A stretch of 64,000 nt of DNA from Symbiotaphrina buchneri (taxonomy: Eukaryota; Ascomycota; Symbiotaphrinales; Symbiotaphrinaceae). The notes below the pieces were generated by a model. It saw only the letters and a program-made list of their open reading frames with translations, had not been told where the DNA came from and ran no database searches. Shown here in pieces: positions 1 to 11,363 of this stretch. Position 1 is the first letter of the stretch. Every line of letters starts with the position of its first letter. The stretch covers positions 1 through 64,000 of the forward strand of contig BCIG01000008.1 of NCBI GenBank assembly GCA_001599915.1, in the 5' to 3' direction. A program made the position numbers and the translations under genes.

Positions 1-1089
1 GCAGGGCGCATTTCACGACGCTTTGCTTTGGCTTTGACCCTCGACTTCCCAGGCCCTGACACGTTGACCTCTGCAGGGAAGCCCGGAAAGTGCGAGGGGA
101 GCGCACGCAGTAGTTCCAGCGGGGTGCATATGCACGAGGACCGATGCGCTCGCTCTCTCAGAAACCGGGCGTCGTCAACATTGATCTTGTAGACGGCCCG
201 TTCGAGGGGCTGAAGCGTAGCCTAGCAGACGAGAGGGCCCTGAAGATATGAGGGACAAACAATTGAATTGCCCGAATGTCCGACTATCAGAATAATCAGG
301 GAAACGATCACCGCAGTCAGCCAAGTCCCTCGTGCCAGAGCCTATCTTTAGCTGCATTTTCGAGCAATTTCAGGATGACATAGGGACTTCAGGAATGTAG
401 GCATAGCTTCAAAGCCTTATTTTGTATGCAGATCGCTTCGAGCGGATAAGGGTATTGTTTTCTTATCTTTCAGAGAGATAGCGCGCCAGGATTGCGAACT
501 ACTGTTTTGCGTACTGCGATTAAGCTGAGATGGTGTGTTAATCCGTTCAAACTCTGATAACACCCTGGTTAAAGTGCTTTAGCGTGGGCTGTCAGATCGT
601 ATTTTCTGGTTTTTCTTGTTTATCATTTCCCCTCTAAAGACGCCTCCCCGCCCCCAAAATCAAACCTCCATCCAAAGGGTGACCCTAACCCTAACCCTAA
701 GAAGATCTCTTCCAAACCCCATCGAAGGGGGCAGTTTCCCCACCGCCCCCAAAAGCAGTTACGGGCTAAACCGACGCACTCCAGCTGCGGAATGGCGTCC
801 AGGGTTGATGAAGAATGAAACGATTGACAGCGGAGGAAGCACCCCTGGAGGGCTTTTGTCAGGCACTTGGTGCAGAGCCCTAAGCAAAAGACAAACAACT
901 CGAAAAGCTTACAATAACTGATTCTAATCTACTGACTGCGACCATTCATGGCGACAAAAATCAGCATCGCTGGCCACACCTAAGATAGTGAAGTCTTTAT
1001 TCAACGGATCAGTGGAGCAATTCTATCATTATATCATCAATCGAAGAAATCAGGAGGGAATCAAATTTCGGCGTCCGCTATACCGCGCC
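1..1089. other. Intergenic, no gene recognised
   Basis: About 1.1 kb with only short open frames that match nothing I recognise. The one distinctive item is a short telomere-like repeat at 683-700, listed separately. It ends at the 3' end of the minus-strand oxygenase-like gene. Confidence 0.6.
683..700. repeat. Interstitial telomere-like repeat (CCCTAA)x3
   Basis: Three perfect copies of CCCTAA (TTAGGG on the other strand), the common filamentous-fungal telomere unit, sit inside unique sequence. It is too short to be a chromosome end. It may be a double-strand-break repair scar or chance. Confidence 0.7.
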
Positions 1090-2481
1090 TCAAACATCGC
1101 TCAAATACTTCTGCAGAACGCCCTCAGGAATTTCCTTGCCCAAATAATCCGGAATACGCTCAAACATCTCCCAAGCACTCAACTTCAGGAACGAGATCTG
1201 CTCCTTAACCCAACCCTCCACCTCCTCTCGACTGAGCACCTCTCCCTTGCCCTCACTCTCCGCCAGTCTCTCCAGCGCCACATCCGCACGCGCCCTGAGC
1301 CTTTCAAGCTTCTGCCTCAGAAACGCGTTCAGAATGCCCGTCATGTCATCATGAATGGGGTCCACGCTCTTGAGAGACGTGCGGCTGTCATCCGCGTCTG
1401 GGTCCGCAAAGCAGTACCTCGTCACCATGCTGACGCGCTCAGGGCAATTAGTCGCCCGCAGCGCCGCATGCTCTGTCGCGCCGCCCTGCATCAGCACCGC
1501 GGCACCCATGCGTCCACCCCGCGCTTTGATGACCTCACCGGAACCAGTGCGGATAGCCGTTTCACCGCCGGTCATGGTGGAAGTGTCGGACAGCATCACA
1601 ACGCAGACGACAGGCACCTGGTCTTTGTGCCAGGCGTCGATCGGCACATTGTCGTATTCACAGGCAGGGTTCTGCGAGGCAGGAAGTGGGGTCGAAGGCG
1701 TCTCGGTCAGCTTGTAGACGCCGGCGACGCCGTCCGCCCCGAGTTGGACGTTGACGTAGCCAAGGTCGGCTTCTTTCTTGAGGGGCTTTAGTGCATGCCC
1801 GAAGGCGGAGTCGATGTAGGATTGCGTGGTGGGATGGGCCCAGGCTTGCTTGATGAAGGTACCTTCCTGCAGTTCTAAAAGTCAGTCGTCTACTTCACTA
1901 TGCTGGAGAACGACAGTTCAAGAGCTCGAGATAGGGAGAAAAGGGAGAAAGTTAAACACGGACATTCTCATCCCTCATGTGCCCACTGATATAGCACGGT
2001 GCACGATGCCAGCTGCGCAGGTACCGATCCAAGAACCTCTTGCGGAACAGCTCTCGGCGGATCATCCGAACGCCTTCTTCGGAGAAGAGCTGGAACGGCT
2101 CGGTGTAGCACACGTTGGGTGCATTTTTGGGCGGCTCCAAGCCCAGCTCCGTGAAGGAGTGACTCGCAGCTGGCGGCTGGAAGTTGAGGTGTATGGCTGG
2201 ATCAAAGGGAGGAATCTCTAGCTCGGCTTCAACTTCGTTGAGCGTGGCGAAGGCCGTGTCAGACGGGAGCTGGGACTGTGCGACGTCGGCGGTGGCCATG
2301 GCTGCTCGATAGAAGTCGCTGTTCACGCAAGCGGTGAGAATGCCGTTGAAGTGCACCCGTGTGCGGAATATGATAACTGCAGGTTGAGGAGTTGTATCAA
2401 TCGCTCAGGTAGTGGATGGAAATAATCTCAATATCCAGCTCCCACTTTTTTATCACCACGATCATCAACCTGCTGTCCCAT
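1090..2481 (-). CDS. 2OG-Fe(II) oxygenase-like protein (hypothetical)
   Basis: Three-exon model of about 405 aa. A tiny first exon has its ATG at 2481-2479. The second exon runs from about 2380 to 1964, and an intron lies at about 1868-1963. A run of possible acceptors (ends at 1875 or 1868) makes that junction uncertain by a few codons. The C-terminal half has an AWHKD segment (His-X-Asp), then a TGGET turn, then TEHAALR and an Arg-rich strand. This order of facial-triad His/Asp, distal His and Arg is what Fe(II)/2-oxoglutarate dioxygenase folds show. The last 100 residues are helical and charged. Substrate is unknown. No signal peptide is seen, so it is probably cytosolic. The gene is certain; the oxygenase assignment rests on motif order only. 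Confidence 0.6.
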
Positions 2482-3401
2482 AATGACGCAGCGCCCCCTT
2501 CCACCTTTATCTCTCATCACCGACCCCCTTATCTCCCTCCCCCCTTCTCCTGGCCGTGCTCTCGCCCCGGTGTGTAGCCTCCAGCGTGGTGAATGGAGTC
2601 GCGCACCAAAAACAGTTTAGTAGTGGGCCGGGGACGCGATGCCGAATCAGTGCAACTTTTCCATACGCTTAACCCGTCTTTTCTAGCCCTCCACACCTGC
2701 CGAGCAGCCCGGCGGCCGGATCCACGAATCGGCGCTTTTATGGGCCTCCGAGCGCAGCGGAGCCATGAACTGATGGCTTGGGTCGCTCCAGTCACTTTTG
2801 CGTCAGTCAGGTTGTTTTTGTGGTAGGAATGAAAATCCCGCTAGGAAAGTCTTGACATGGAGGCTGCAGGCGTCGTGATACTCGATTTGGAATGGTGGCG
2901 ATCCCGCCCTCGACGCATGGGCGGTGTTGATGGATGGTTGGAGGAATGGGATTGCACCTGCAATTTGAATGAACGCGATGGGTGGATGCAAGGCAGGACG
3001 GCACGAGCCGCTACTTCCTAGTTTTTCTTGACTTATGCACAGTATGCCTTTGCTTGCTTCTCGAGGGTTTCTGGTTCATGGATTCGATTTCTTTCTCTGC
3101 AGTGATGATCGAGGGCCCATCATCTTCCCCCCACCACACATTGCGGTGCTGCTGGTGGGTTTCCGGGGGTCTCATGACAGGTCTGGATCACGGCCCGCGT
3201 CAAGGATGACAAATGGAAATGGCCCACGGATTATTATTATCCCCCCAGGTCTACGGACTACATCCCGGGCGGCCACGCCCTCTTGGGCCCCAGCATGGCC
3301 GTTACCTTACCAGGTATCACGATCCCTAATTGCTCCCACTCGCAAACACTGTCCCCCGCTTACCTCTCTCCGCAACTATTCACCTCTATCATCGCACGCT
3401 G
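2482..3401. other. Intergenic region, promoter of the oxygenase-like gene
   Basis: About 0.9 kb between the oxygenase-like start and the 3' end of the GNAT gene. It contains pyrimidine-rich tracts near 2490-2550, as is common upstream of fungal genes. No coding frame with a recognisable family was seen. Confidence 0.5.
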
Positions 3402-5040
3402 TCAAAGGTCCCTCAACATCCTCGAGACAATCACGCTCCCCTCTCCTCCAAATCTGCTCATATCAAATGGGTCTCTCTCCAGCACGCGAAACCCTCCTTT
3501 AGCATAAAGCCAGAACCCCGCCTCGGTGGCATTCGTGTAGCACGGGAGGCCCAGCGCCGTCGCCCGCTCAATACCCTGATTCAGTAACAAACTCCCGACT
3601 CCGCGTCCCTGCCACTCCGGCGCCGTCGCCATCAGGTGCAGTTCTAGACCGCTCGCGTGTCAGCTAGGGGCGTGTTCTGCTTTTAACCGCCGTCCAAGGG
3701 TTGCAGGATGGGACTTACTAGCGTATGCTTTCCCGCCCATCAGCCGCTGCTCTGCCGCTCTTCCGGCATCGAAATATGCGGCTAAAGCAGGGATGTTCGT
3801 CCCGGCCGGGAGTTTCGGGCCGTTGTTTCCTTGGTCTTTCTTTCCTTCCGCTTCCTTTGTTGCCTCTTCCTTGGTGGTTCCTTCCTCTGCCTCTGTCGCC
3901 TCACCCGCAGCGTCTTCCTGCTGCCGAACATCCGCACCAGCCTCTTCTCCTACTTTGATGCCCTTCGTCCAAGTACTCCCTTTCATCGGCTGCGGTGTCT
4001 TATAGAAGCTCCAAACCGCAACGCCCACAATCTCGCCAACCTGCGAAACGGCCTTGGTGAACAGCAAGGTCGGGTCCTCCAGGTACGCCGTCAACATGAC
4101 CGCACGCATGTTCAGAAACGCAGTGTGACGACGCATCTGCGGGCCGAAAACCAGCTTTGGGAACGGGCTGTCGAGGAAGGCCCGCGCGTCGACGATAGTG
4201 ATGGCGGGGATGTCGAAGAGCGTTGCAGGCTGAAGCGTGATCGGAGGGATGCTGAGCTGCTGCTCCGAGATACGGCGTAGTTCGGTTGCGGAGTGGGAAG
4301 GGCCATTCGGGTTGGGCTGGGGTCGATGGAGGATGTGGTAAGTGGTGGTCCCGCTGGCGCCGTACTGCTTGAGGTGGAGGGTGATGGTTTCAAGGAGACC
4401 GAAGCCGGCACTCGTGTATGAGCCCATAGGGATGCTGCTCGCGGCCGTGAAGACCTCGATGTTCAATTCATCAGCGAATTTGAGGCCGTCCAAGAGCAGC
4501 TCGGTCTCTACGCCGCAGTCCATCCAGTCCGGTGCGACGCATAGGGAGATCAGCTCTGTCGGTTATCATCAGTCGCCCGTTCAAGGATCGTAGGCTGACT
4601 ATGGTATACGTACTATAAAAGCTCTTCCCCTTCGTAGCCTTCTTCAGCGCCTCCTGTAGCGGCCACTGACTTTCCACCCATACGTCCCACCCAAACTCCG
4701 CGGGCCACTTCTGCCCGTCCGCGCCCTCATTCTCACTCACGTCTGACACGTCATCTGCATCGGCAAGGCACAGCCGCCAGCCGGCGTACCCCACAATCTC
4801 CCCGGCGTCGCTGAAGGCTTTCCGCAGTTGTACTTCTGGGGACGCAAGTTTGGCTTTGAATATCTCTTCGCGAACGCGGTGCGCTGAGGGGTTGTTGCGT
4901 GCATCGGACCCGAAGACCAGTGCATCGAGAGGGTCGCGTGGGAGGGTGCGCGTCTGTAGTAGAATGAGCGTATTTATGTCGGCAGAGGTGGCCGAGGCGG
5001 TGCTGATGTGATATAGGGGCTCGGGCGGGGTGGATGACAT
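3402..5040 (-). CDS. Tandem GNAT-domain acetyltransferase
   Basis: Three exons with introns at 4556-4613 and 3644-3718 (donor GTAAGT) give 501 aa. Two GNAT N-acetyltransferase domains lie in one chain. Domain 1 (about residues 10-220) carries the beta4/motif A strand LISLCVAPDW, but its usual Q/RxxGxG/A loop is degenerate. Domain 2 (about 265-500) ends with the classic acetyl-CoA loop EWQGRGVGSLLL and the C-terminal NATEAGFWLYAKGGF segment. An acidic/Lys-Glu-rich insert of about 45 residues interrupts domain 2 before its acetyl-CoA loop. Family knowledge: GNATs move acetyl from acetyl-CoA to amines. Inference: domain 2 is catalytic and domain 1 structural. No localisation signal is seen. The start ATG is followed by a clean domain-1 N terminus. 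Confidence 0.82.
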
Positions 5041-5847
5041 GGCGGCGGGATATGAGGACGAGGAGCCGTAAAGCTATGTGGTGGTTAAGGCTTGCAATCT
5101 GGCGGGAGGGGGAGACGCGGGCGAACCACGATGGGGACGGCGGATTGGCAACATGCAAGATTTCGCAGATAGGATCGATCACTTCGGAAGGGAGTGCTGT
5201 CTTTTAATTGCGATGCTTGAACAATTCAACTCCAACTGTATGCATTGCCCCCCTTCTCGGTGTTCGTTGATGGCGCGTGGCGTTCCTGACTCACTGTACG
5301 ACTAGGCAGCATCCGACACCAGAGCGTAAGAGGAAGGTCCTAAAGCCAATGTTATCGCGACAGACAGCGTCCAGGAGTTTCATGAAAGAGAGAGTAACAT
5401 CGCATGCAGGATGCCGAAATTGAACCGATGTGTTGCACGTATCCGGCCTCCTCCAATTCATTAAAAGCTGGGGCCTATTATTTCTCGCCCAGCACCAACA
5501 CCCTACTTACGTCTCCTGGGCTCCCCATGTCTTGCTTCTCACCTGCCGCCTGTAACCAAAGACACAAAACAAAACTGAAACAGAAGAACCTCAACACCCG
5601 GAATCCTCTCATCCTATTTTCTTTGATCTTGCTACAATTTCCATTCGCTCATATCGGCATGTCAAATCTCCATTCTCCCCGGTGGCTGGAGTGGCTGGGG
5701 CCAAGCCCCGCTTGCACCAAAAGCGAAGCGCGGAATGCGGGAGTCCTCACTCAACCCAGCCTGGTAGCGCAACAGCAAAATCATGAATCTCTTCCACCTT
5801 CGATGATTGCGCACAGTGTAGAAAGCAAATAAGGCCATCAAGCGACA
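5041..5847. promoter_or_regulatory. Divergent promoter region (GNAT / repeat protein)
   Basis: About 0.8 kb between two divergent start codons (GNAT gene leftward, 5848 gene rightward). The open frames in it look non-coding. CT-rich stretches occur at 5500-5660. No specific operator was recognised. Confidence 0.45.
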
Positions 5848-7334
5848 ATGGGACTCTCATCCCGTATTACGGATATTGATGTTCTCGACATCTGGGCGGT
5901 CATGCTGCGCAGAATCCAGCGTCAACCACCGCCGCCGCCGCCTCTGCCGTCACCGTTCTCTTCGCCGCTGCTGTTCCTCTCACAGCATGTGCTAAAGGAT
6001 CAATGGAAAGTTCCATTAATTGCGTTCTCCTCCTGCTGTATCGCCGCTCTGTTGTGTACCGTCAGCTTCGCTCGGAAAACCGGCCCATTAAGGAGTCTCC
6101 TCAAGCGTCTCGCGCACATGAGGAGGCTGTCCTTCTTGATACCGACCGCGGGGTTCGCATACATTGCCGGACTGGCATGCCGGGCCGTGGCAGCGCGGTA
6201 TCTTCGCAAACACATACCACGCCTAGCGGATTTGTCCTTGTACAGGCCAAGCAGAAGGAAAGAGCCGCAAGAAAATTTGCACCGGTATCCGTACGGAGGG
6301 CCGGCAAAGCCAGGCGTGATCTTTGCGTTTGGGCCCGGCGGGTCGTACTTCTTGAGGATTGGAGAGCGATTGGCGTGGTAAGTCCCATTCATCTAAATAA
6401 AACGCTTGTCAGTGAAGTAGAGACTTATACAGACAGGTATAATCTTCCGCCAAAGCTCGTGGCGTTACTGACAGGAAGAGACGAGATTGTGCGTGTGAGG
6501 GCGAAGACGGTCCACTGGCTCGCGCTCGGTGGGAAGACAGGATCCTTCTGCGTCGCCTGGACGGATGTAGAACATCGAGGGTGGTCGTGTGAGTCTCCCC
6601 TTTGCCAGAAAATCCATATGCCAAAGACATTGACTGACTGATCGCACCGGACAGATTGTTCAACTCCCCAAGCCTTCAGCGCCTTCCAAATCTGGCACCA
6701 CGACCCCACCGCGCACCGCCTCTACCACTCCACACGCCTCACTCACGGACCCCAAAGCACTTTCTGGGCGTCCAGCAAGAGCGGCGCTGTCTTCCCACGC
6801 CGCGAACAACACTGGCACGGCGTGAGCCGCGAGCTGGACGACATCCTCCGCAGCCGGACATCCTGCAAGGCCGCCAGAGACCAAGTCTCGCTGCTCGGCC
6901 TGGGCCTTGGCGGCGCCTATGTCGTAGCATTCAAAGACGGAAGCATTATCTGGAACCTACGCAAGAACTACCCAGGCCTGGAAGCCGTACTGGCCGCACG
7001 AGAAACTGCCATTGGTGACAAGGGCCCCGCGCGCCTCAAGCTCATCGCGCTGAGTCCGTATGACCGCACGCATTTTGTAGTGGGCTTTGCGGATGGCCGG
7101 ATGCACTGGTGTGTTCCCGAGGGGTGGAGTCGGACGGCCATGGCGGCTGGACAGAGAGAGTTGTTTCGGACGAAGCAGGGCTCGACGTGGGTGCGTGAAC
7201 TGCGGCCGGGGTGGGAGGCTGGCATAGAGACGGTTAAGGAGAAGCTCCCGCTGGTCAAGAATGTGGTGGGGATTGCGGCGGAGGTGGTGAGTCTGGGCAT
7301 GACGGTTGGAGGGGCAGGGTGTGTGGTTATGTAG
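5848..7334 (+). CDS. Membrane-anchored protein with propeller-like repeats (unknown function)
   Basis: Three exons with introns at 6378-6436 and 6589-6654 give 453 aa. The N terminus has a run of six prolines, then two hydrophobic segments at roughly residues 53-76 and 92-113 that look like membrane spans. The rest holds about four related units of the pattern aliphatic-x-ALG-x-GG-(S/A)Y-x-V-x-F-x-DG-x3-W. Examples are FAFGPGGSYFLRIG, GLGLGGAYVVAFKDGSIIW and FVVGFADGRMHW. Such units resemble beta-propeller blades, but I cannot name the family. The C terminus is Gly/Val-rich and weakly hydrophobic. No enzyme motif is seen. It is divergent from the GNAT gene, and the ATG at 5848 is the first in frame. 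Confidence 0.7.
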
Positions 7335-7979
7335 GAGGCAGGGAAGAGGTTATTCAGGGTATAATATGGACAGACGAGGCGTTGGATATTAATATTGGGT
7401 TGTGAGCGGCTTTGACGGCTTACGCTATGGTGAAATGATATACACACGGCATGATTATGATGCGTAATGGGAATTATATATGACCCATTGTTTGATAAAG
7501 TATGCCTTGCAGAAACCACTCGAGCTGCAGAATCTATGTGCCTTGCAGATCTGGTGCATGTATGGCTCGTTAGGGTATTTTTCATATTATGGAAATCAAC
7601 ATGCAAACGTGAACGAGATGATTCGTTCACGGACGATTTATTATCTGACGGTAGTTTTACCATTGTTGTTTTACGGAGTACGGAGTAATTGTCGTGACTT
7701 TCTCGGCTGAGATTCGTGACAAGACTCCGGCGGTGCGCGGGCGGCACCGGCAAACCGGCATTCCCTGGCGCCGGCGCCTGACAAATCCGCCGGCCAAGCT
7801 ACGCGCTAATCCTAACAATGACGCTTACCATAAGATCTGGCCGCCTGCCTCCCTGCCTCACGCGATCCCTTTCCAACTTTCCCATCCCAGCAGTGTCATG
7901 CGACAACGGCGACGACATCCATAGTAAAGGCTACCGGCCTCGTCTTCTCAAATTATCGTCGCCAAGGCTCCCGGGCATC
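7335..7979. other. Intergenic region with a TACGGAGTA repeat
   Basis: About 0.65 kb between two plus-strand genes, AT-rich up to about 7690 and then GC-rich near the MFS start. It contains the tandem TACGGAGTACGGAGTA at 7672-7687. It should hold the terminator of the upstream gene and the promoter of the MFS gene. Confidence 0.5.
7672..7687. repeat. TACGGAGTA tandem motif
   Basis: Two overlapping copies of TACGGAGTA. The same motif recurs as a palindromic cluster at 57115-57148, so it is a dispersed element in this genome. I recall the motif as frequent in intergenic DNA of Eurotiales; its function is unknown. Confidence 0.6.
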
Positions 7980-9898
7980 ATGGCTGCCAGCAATGGATCT
8001 CGAACCGAAGAGTCGCCTCTGCTAGGGCCGTCCGAGGGGAGTCGTCGGGCTTCAACGGCAACCGAAGGATTTGGAGGAGATAGAGCGAATCAGTCGGTGA
8101 CTTGGGTTCGAGGGTGCTTTATTGTGGTCTCCTTGGGCGTGCTACTGTTCCTGCAGGGTAAGGAATCAGCCCAGGACCAGGTGGCTGAATCGTGCAGCTG
8201 ACATCCTGCAGCGACCAATTTCTCGCTCCTCACTACAACACAATCCGCCATCGCGGATGAGCTTGACGCTTATGCCGAAGCCAGCTGGTTTACATCCGCT
8301 TACCTCGTACGCGCTCGCCCCGTGTCCTGTAATTTCTAGTATCATACTGATCTATCCTCTCACTCCAGATCACCATGTCCAGCACCACTCCACTCGCGGG
8401 CCGTCTCGCGCAGATCTTCTCTCCACGGGCCTGCATCTTTGCCTCAACGGTGATATTCTCAATGGGCACTCTAATTTCCGCGCTCGCTCCCGCTTTAGCA
8501 CCCTTCCTCCTCGGCCGGGCTATAACAGGTATTGGCGGCGCAGGACTGTTCTCTGTCTCGATGATACTGGTGCTGGAGTTGACGTCTGGCAAGAGAAGGG
8601 GCTTGTTCATTGGATTGGTTAATAGTGGATATACGGCTGGAGTGGCTTTGGGCGCGGTGATTGCTGGTGCGTTGGCACCACGGATTGGCTGGGTGAGTAC
8701 ATGCGCCATGCTGCTGGGATAGTTATCTAGGTGGACGGCTTCTGACGTGTGGAATAGAGGGCCGTCTTCTGGCTGCAGTCGCCGATAAGCCTTGCAGCTG
8801 GCGTGTGCGTATTCTTCAGTATCCATCCCAGGATGTCATCTGGAAAGAAGGGGCAGGAAGGTGTCGGGTTGAAGCAGCGGCTCGCCCGCATAGATTACCT
8901 GGGCATGCTTGCACTGGTACGTTCTACCGGGTTTTTTCTATCTTCAGCATACTTACGCTACCTCGCAGACATCGGCCTTGGTGTTGTTCCTCGTCTCACT
9001 GGCATCGCCCCGCATTCCTATCCTTCCGATCGTCCTCTCCGTTATCCTCCTCATCGTTTTCATCTTCATCGAACTACGCGTGGCCGTCGAGCCCGTCATC
9101 CCAGTTTCAGTGCTCAAATCCCGCGGAGCCCTTCTCACCTGCCTGGGCACACTGGGCTACATGATCGCGCGCTGGACCGTGCTGTTCTACACGCCCGTTT
9201 ACGCAATCGCAGTGCGGAACTGGTCTCCCGCCTCCGCAGGCAGCATCTTAATACCGACCAACGGAGGCTTCGCCGTCGGCGGTCTTCTCGCAGGGTGGAT
9301 CCACATCCGCCGCGCCGGAAGCTACTACATGGCGTGCCTGACCATGTTCATCCTGTTCCCGCTCACGCTGTTTGTTCTAAGCCGCATCTCGACCGCAACT
9401 TCCTCGGCGCCGGTCTACCTCCTGATTCTTTTCTTCAATGGCATGACCACGGGGGCGGCCCTGAATTACACGCTTGCGCATTTGCTGCATCTCACGCCGC
9501 CGGATACGCATTTTATCGCTACGGCGCTGCTGGCTACCTTCCGTGGCTTCGCGGGCTTCTTTGGGAGTGCGATCGGCGGCGGGCTGTTTACCAGGACACT
9601 CAAATCGACGCTGGTCAAGGGCTTTGCGGAAAGAGGAATGGATAATGAAGGTCCGCTGATTAGACGGCTTCTGGGGAGTCCGGCGACGGTGAGAAGTTTG
9701 GTTGGGGCGGAGAGAGCTGTGGCTATTGAAGGCTATGTTGGGGCTATTAGCACCACTTTCTTGGCTGGGACGATCCTCAGTGTCGTTATGATTCTGGTGC
9801 AGGCGGGGACTGGCTGGACGGCCCCGGAGCAGGAAGAGAATGTAGCGGAACGGAATGAAAGGGAGGAAGAGGCGGCGATAGATGTGGAGGCGGCGTAA
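7980..9898 (+). CDS. MFS transporter, DHA2-like (VBA/FNX1 type)
   Basis: Five exons with introns at 8158-8211, 8307-8368, 8693-8757 and 8917-8968 give 561 aa with every junction in frame. The order matches 14-TM major facilitator exporters. A short acidic N-terminal tail precedes TM1. TM2 contains WFTSAYL, and the TM2-3 loop reads PLAGRLAQIFSPR (variant of the MFS motif A). TM4 has LGRAITGIGGAG. The drug-exporter motif C region in TM5 reads GLVNSGYTAGVALG. Family knowledge: these H+ antiporters export drugs or load vacuoles with basic amino acids. Substrate here is unknown. The C terminus ends in an acidic cytosolic tail. No biosynthetic partner is adjacent. Confidence 0.88.
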
Positions 9899-10207
9899 AG
9901 CTACTATCTGCTTTGTACATCCACCGTATAGACCTAGACGAGACCTAGACCTAGAGATTCGTATAATCCAATTTGTCGTTCCAAGCATTGATTTTGGCCA
10001 TGCAGTTCATGTCACTATTCGTAAGGTAAGTGCTCGTCGGCCTGTCCTGCCGTGGGTGACACTTAGGCGCGCAAAGTGGATCCGCCCCACGGCCACCAAA
10101 CGATAAGGGTCCCATAGCGCCGACAGAAATCAACCATTGTTCTTCAACCTCCGACATCCACCTCGCGCAACCCCAGTCCCAATTGCTTCGCCTAGTAACC
10201 TCCAATC
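9899..10207. promoter_or_regulatory. Short intergenic region, promoter of aldo/keto reductase
   Basis: About 0.3 kb between two plus-strand genes. CTAGAC repeats occur at 9931-9956. No operator was identified. Confidence 0.4.
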
Positions 10208-11185
10208 ATGGCCTCCACAGCGATCAAAAAAGACGGCAAGATCACGCACTTCAAGCTGAACTCAGGCGCGCTTCTCCCCGCCTTCGGTCTTGGCACATGG
10301 CTGTCACCGCCGGGCCTGGTCGCCGCGGCCGTGTGCGCCGCCCTACAAGAGGGCTACCGACACATCGACTGCGCAGCACTCTACGTCAACGAGCGCGAAG
10401 TGGGCGAGGGCATCCGGCGTAGCGGCGTGCCGCGATCCGAGATCTGGGTCACGTCGAAGCTGTGGAACACGGACCACGCGCCGGCGGACGTGCCGAAGGC
10501 GCTGGACCGCACCCTGGCCGATCTGGGGCTCGAGTATCTGGATATGTACTTGATGCATTACCCATGTGCATCGCGTGCAACGCGCGAGGATGGGGATGTC
10601 TACTCGGACCAGCAGTATGTGGACCTGACGAAGGAGATCCCGACGACGGCGACGTGGGCGGCCATGGAGGCGCTGCTAGAGGGGGGGAAAGTGCGCAATA
10701 TCGGCGTCTCGAACTTCTGCCGTGCCGAGATCGAGACGTTGCTTGCGAGCGCGAAAGTCCCGCCTGCTGTGCACCAGTTCGAGTGCCACCCGTACCTGCC
10801 GCAGACGGAGTTTGTGCGCTGGAACCAGGCCCGCGGCATCCACGTCACGGCGTTCACACCGCTGGGCACGCAGAAGCCGTATCCTGAGGCGCCGGTCATC
10901 ACGCGCGAGAGTGAGGCCGTCAAAGAGGTGGCGAAAAGGACGGGCAAGACCCCGGCCCAGGTGTGTATTGCTTGGGGCTTGACGCGGGGTGTGAGCGTCA
11001 TTCCGAAGACGGTCACGTTGGAGAGGGTCAAGGAGAATTTGGTGGGTGGGGGGGAGACGCTGGAAGAGGAGGAGATGGAGATTATGGACGGAATTAAGGA
11101 GAGGGTGAGGACGGATAATATGAGTGAGAGTGCTGGCTATTGGCTGTATAGAGATTTGGATGAGTGCGTTGGCCCGGCGGTATAG
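10208..11185 (+). CDS. Aldo/keto reductase
   Basis: Intronless, 325 aa, the usual size for the AKR superfamily. The catalytic tetrad can be placed: Asp in HIDCAALY with the Tyr five residues on, Lys in TSKLW, and His in LMHYP. The NADPH-binding C-terminal strand reads VSVIPKT followed by the Lys/Arg-containing loop VTLERVKENL. Start motif GLGTW is conserved. It reduces an aldehyde or ketone with NAD(P)H in the cytosol. The sequence is closest in feel to fungal aldehyde/xylose/glycerol reductases, but the substrate is not inferable. It lies upstream of, and convergent with, the homogentisate dioxygenase-like gene. Confidence 0.9.
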   Translation: MASTAIKKDGKITHFKLNSGALLPAFGLGTWLSPPGLVAAAVCAALQEGYRHIDCAALYVNEREVGEGIRRSGVPRSEIWVTSKLWNTDHAPADVPKALDRTLADLGLEYLDMYLMHYPCASRATREDGDVYSDQQYVDLTKEIPTTATWAAMEALLEGGKVRNIGVSNFCRAEIETLLASAKVPPAVHQFECHPYLPQTEFVRWNQARGIHVTAFTPLGTQKPYPEAPVITRESEAVKEVAKRTGKTPAQVCIAWGLTRGVSVIPKTVTLERVKENLVGGGETLEEEEMEIMDGIKERVRTDNMSESAGYWLYRDLDECVGPAV

Positions 11186-11363
11186 AGGCATTTTCGGTGT
11201 GATAACTGTTAAAATGTAGATAACATAGAAACATAGACCTTCTCATGGGCAATAGAAACTGGCTGGCATCAAAGACTGGCTGTGGTCAGGAACACGTGTC
11301 AACTCTCATTGCCCTAACAATCTGCAACTCTCTGCTGCTATTGGTGCCGGTGGTGAGCACCCT

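Noticed and set aside
988-1791. Plus-strand open frame of 267 codons
   Set aside because: It is antisense to the conserved exon of the oxygenase-like gene; composition (His/Arg-rich) is that of a shadow frame.
6968-7753. Minus-strand frame of 261 codons
   Set aside because: It overlaps the repeat-protein exon in antisense and shows no family motif.
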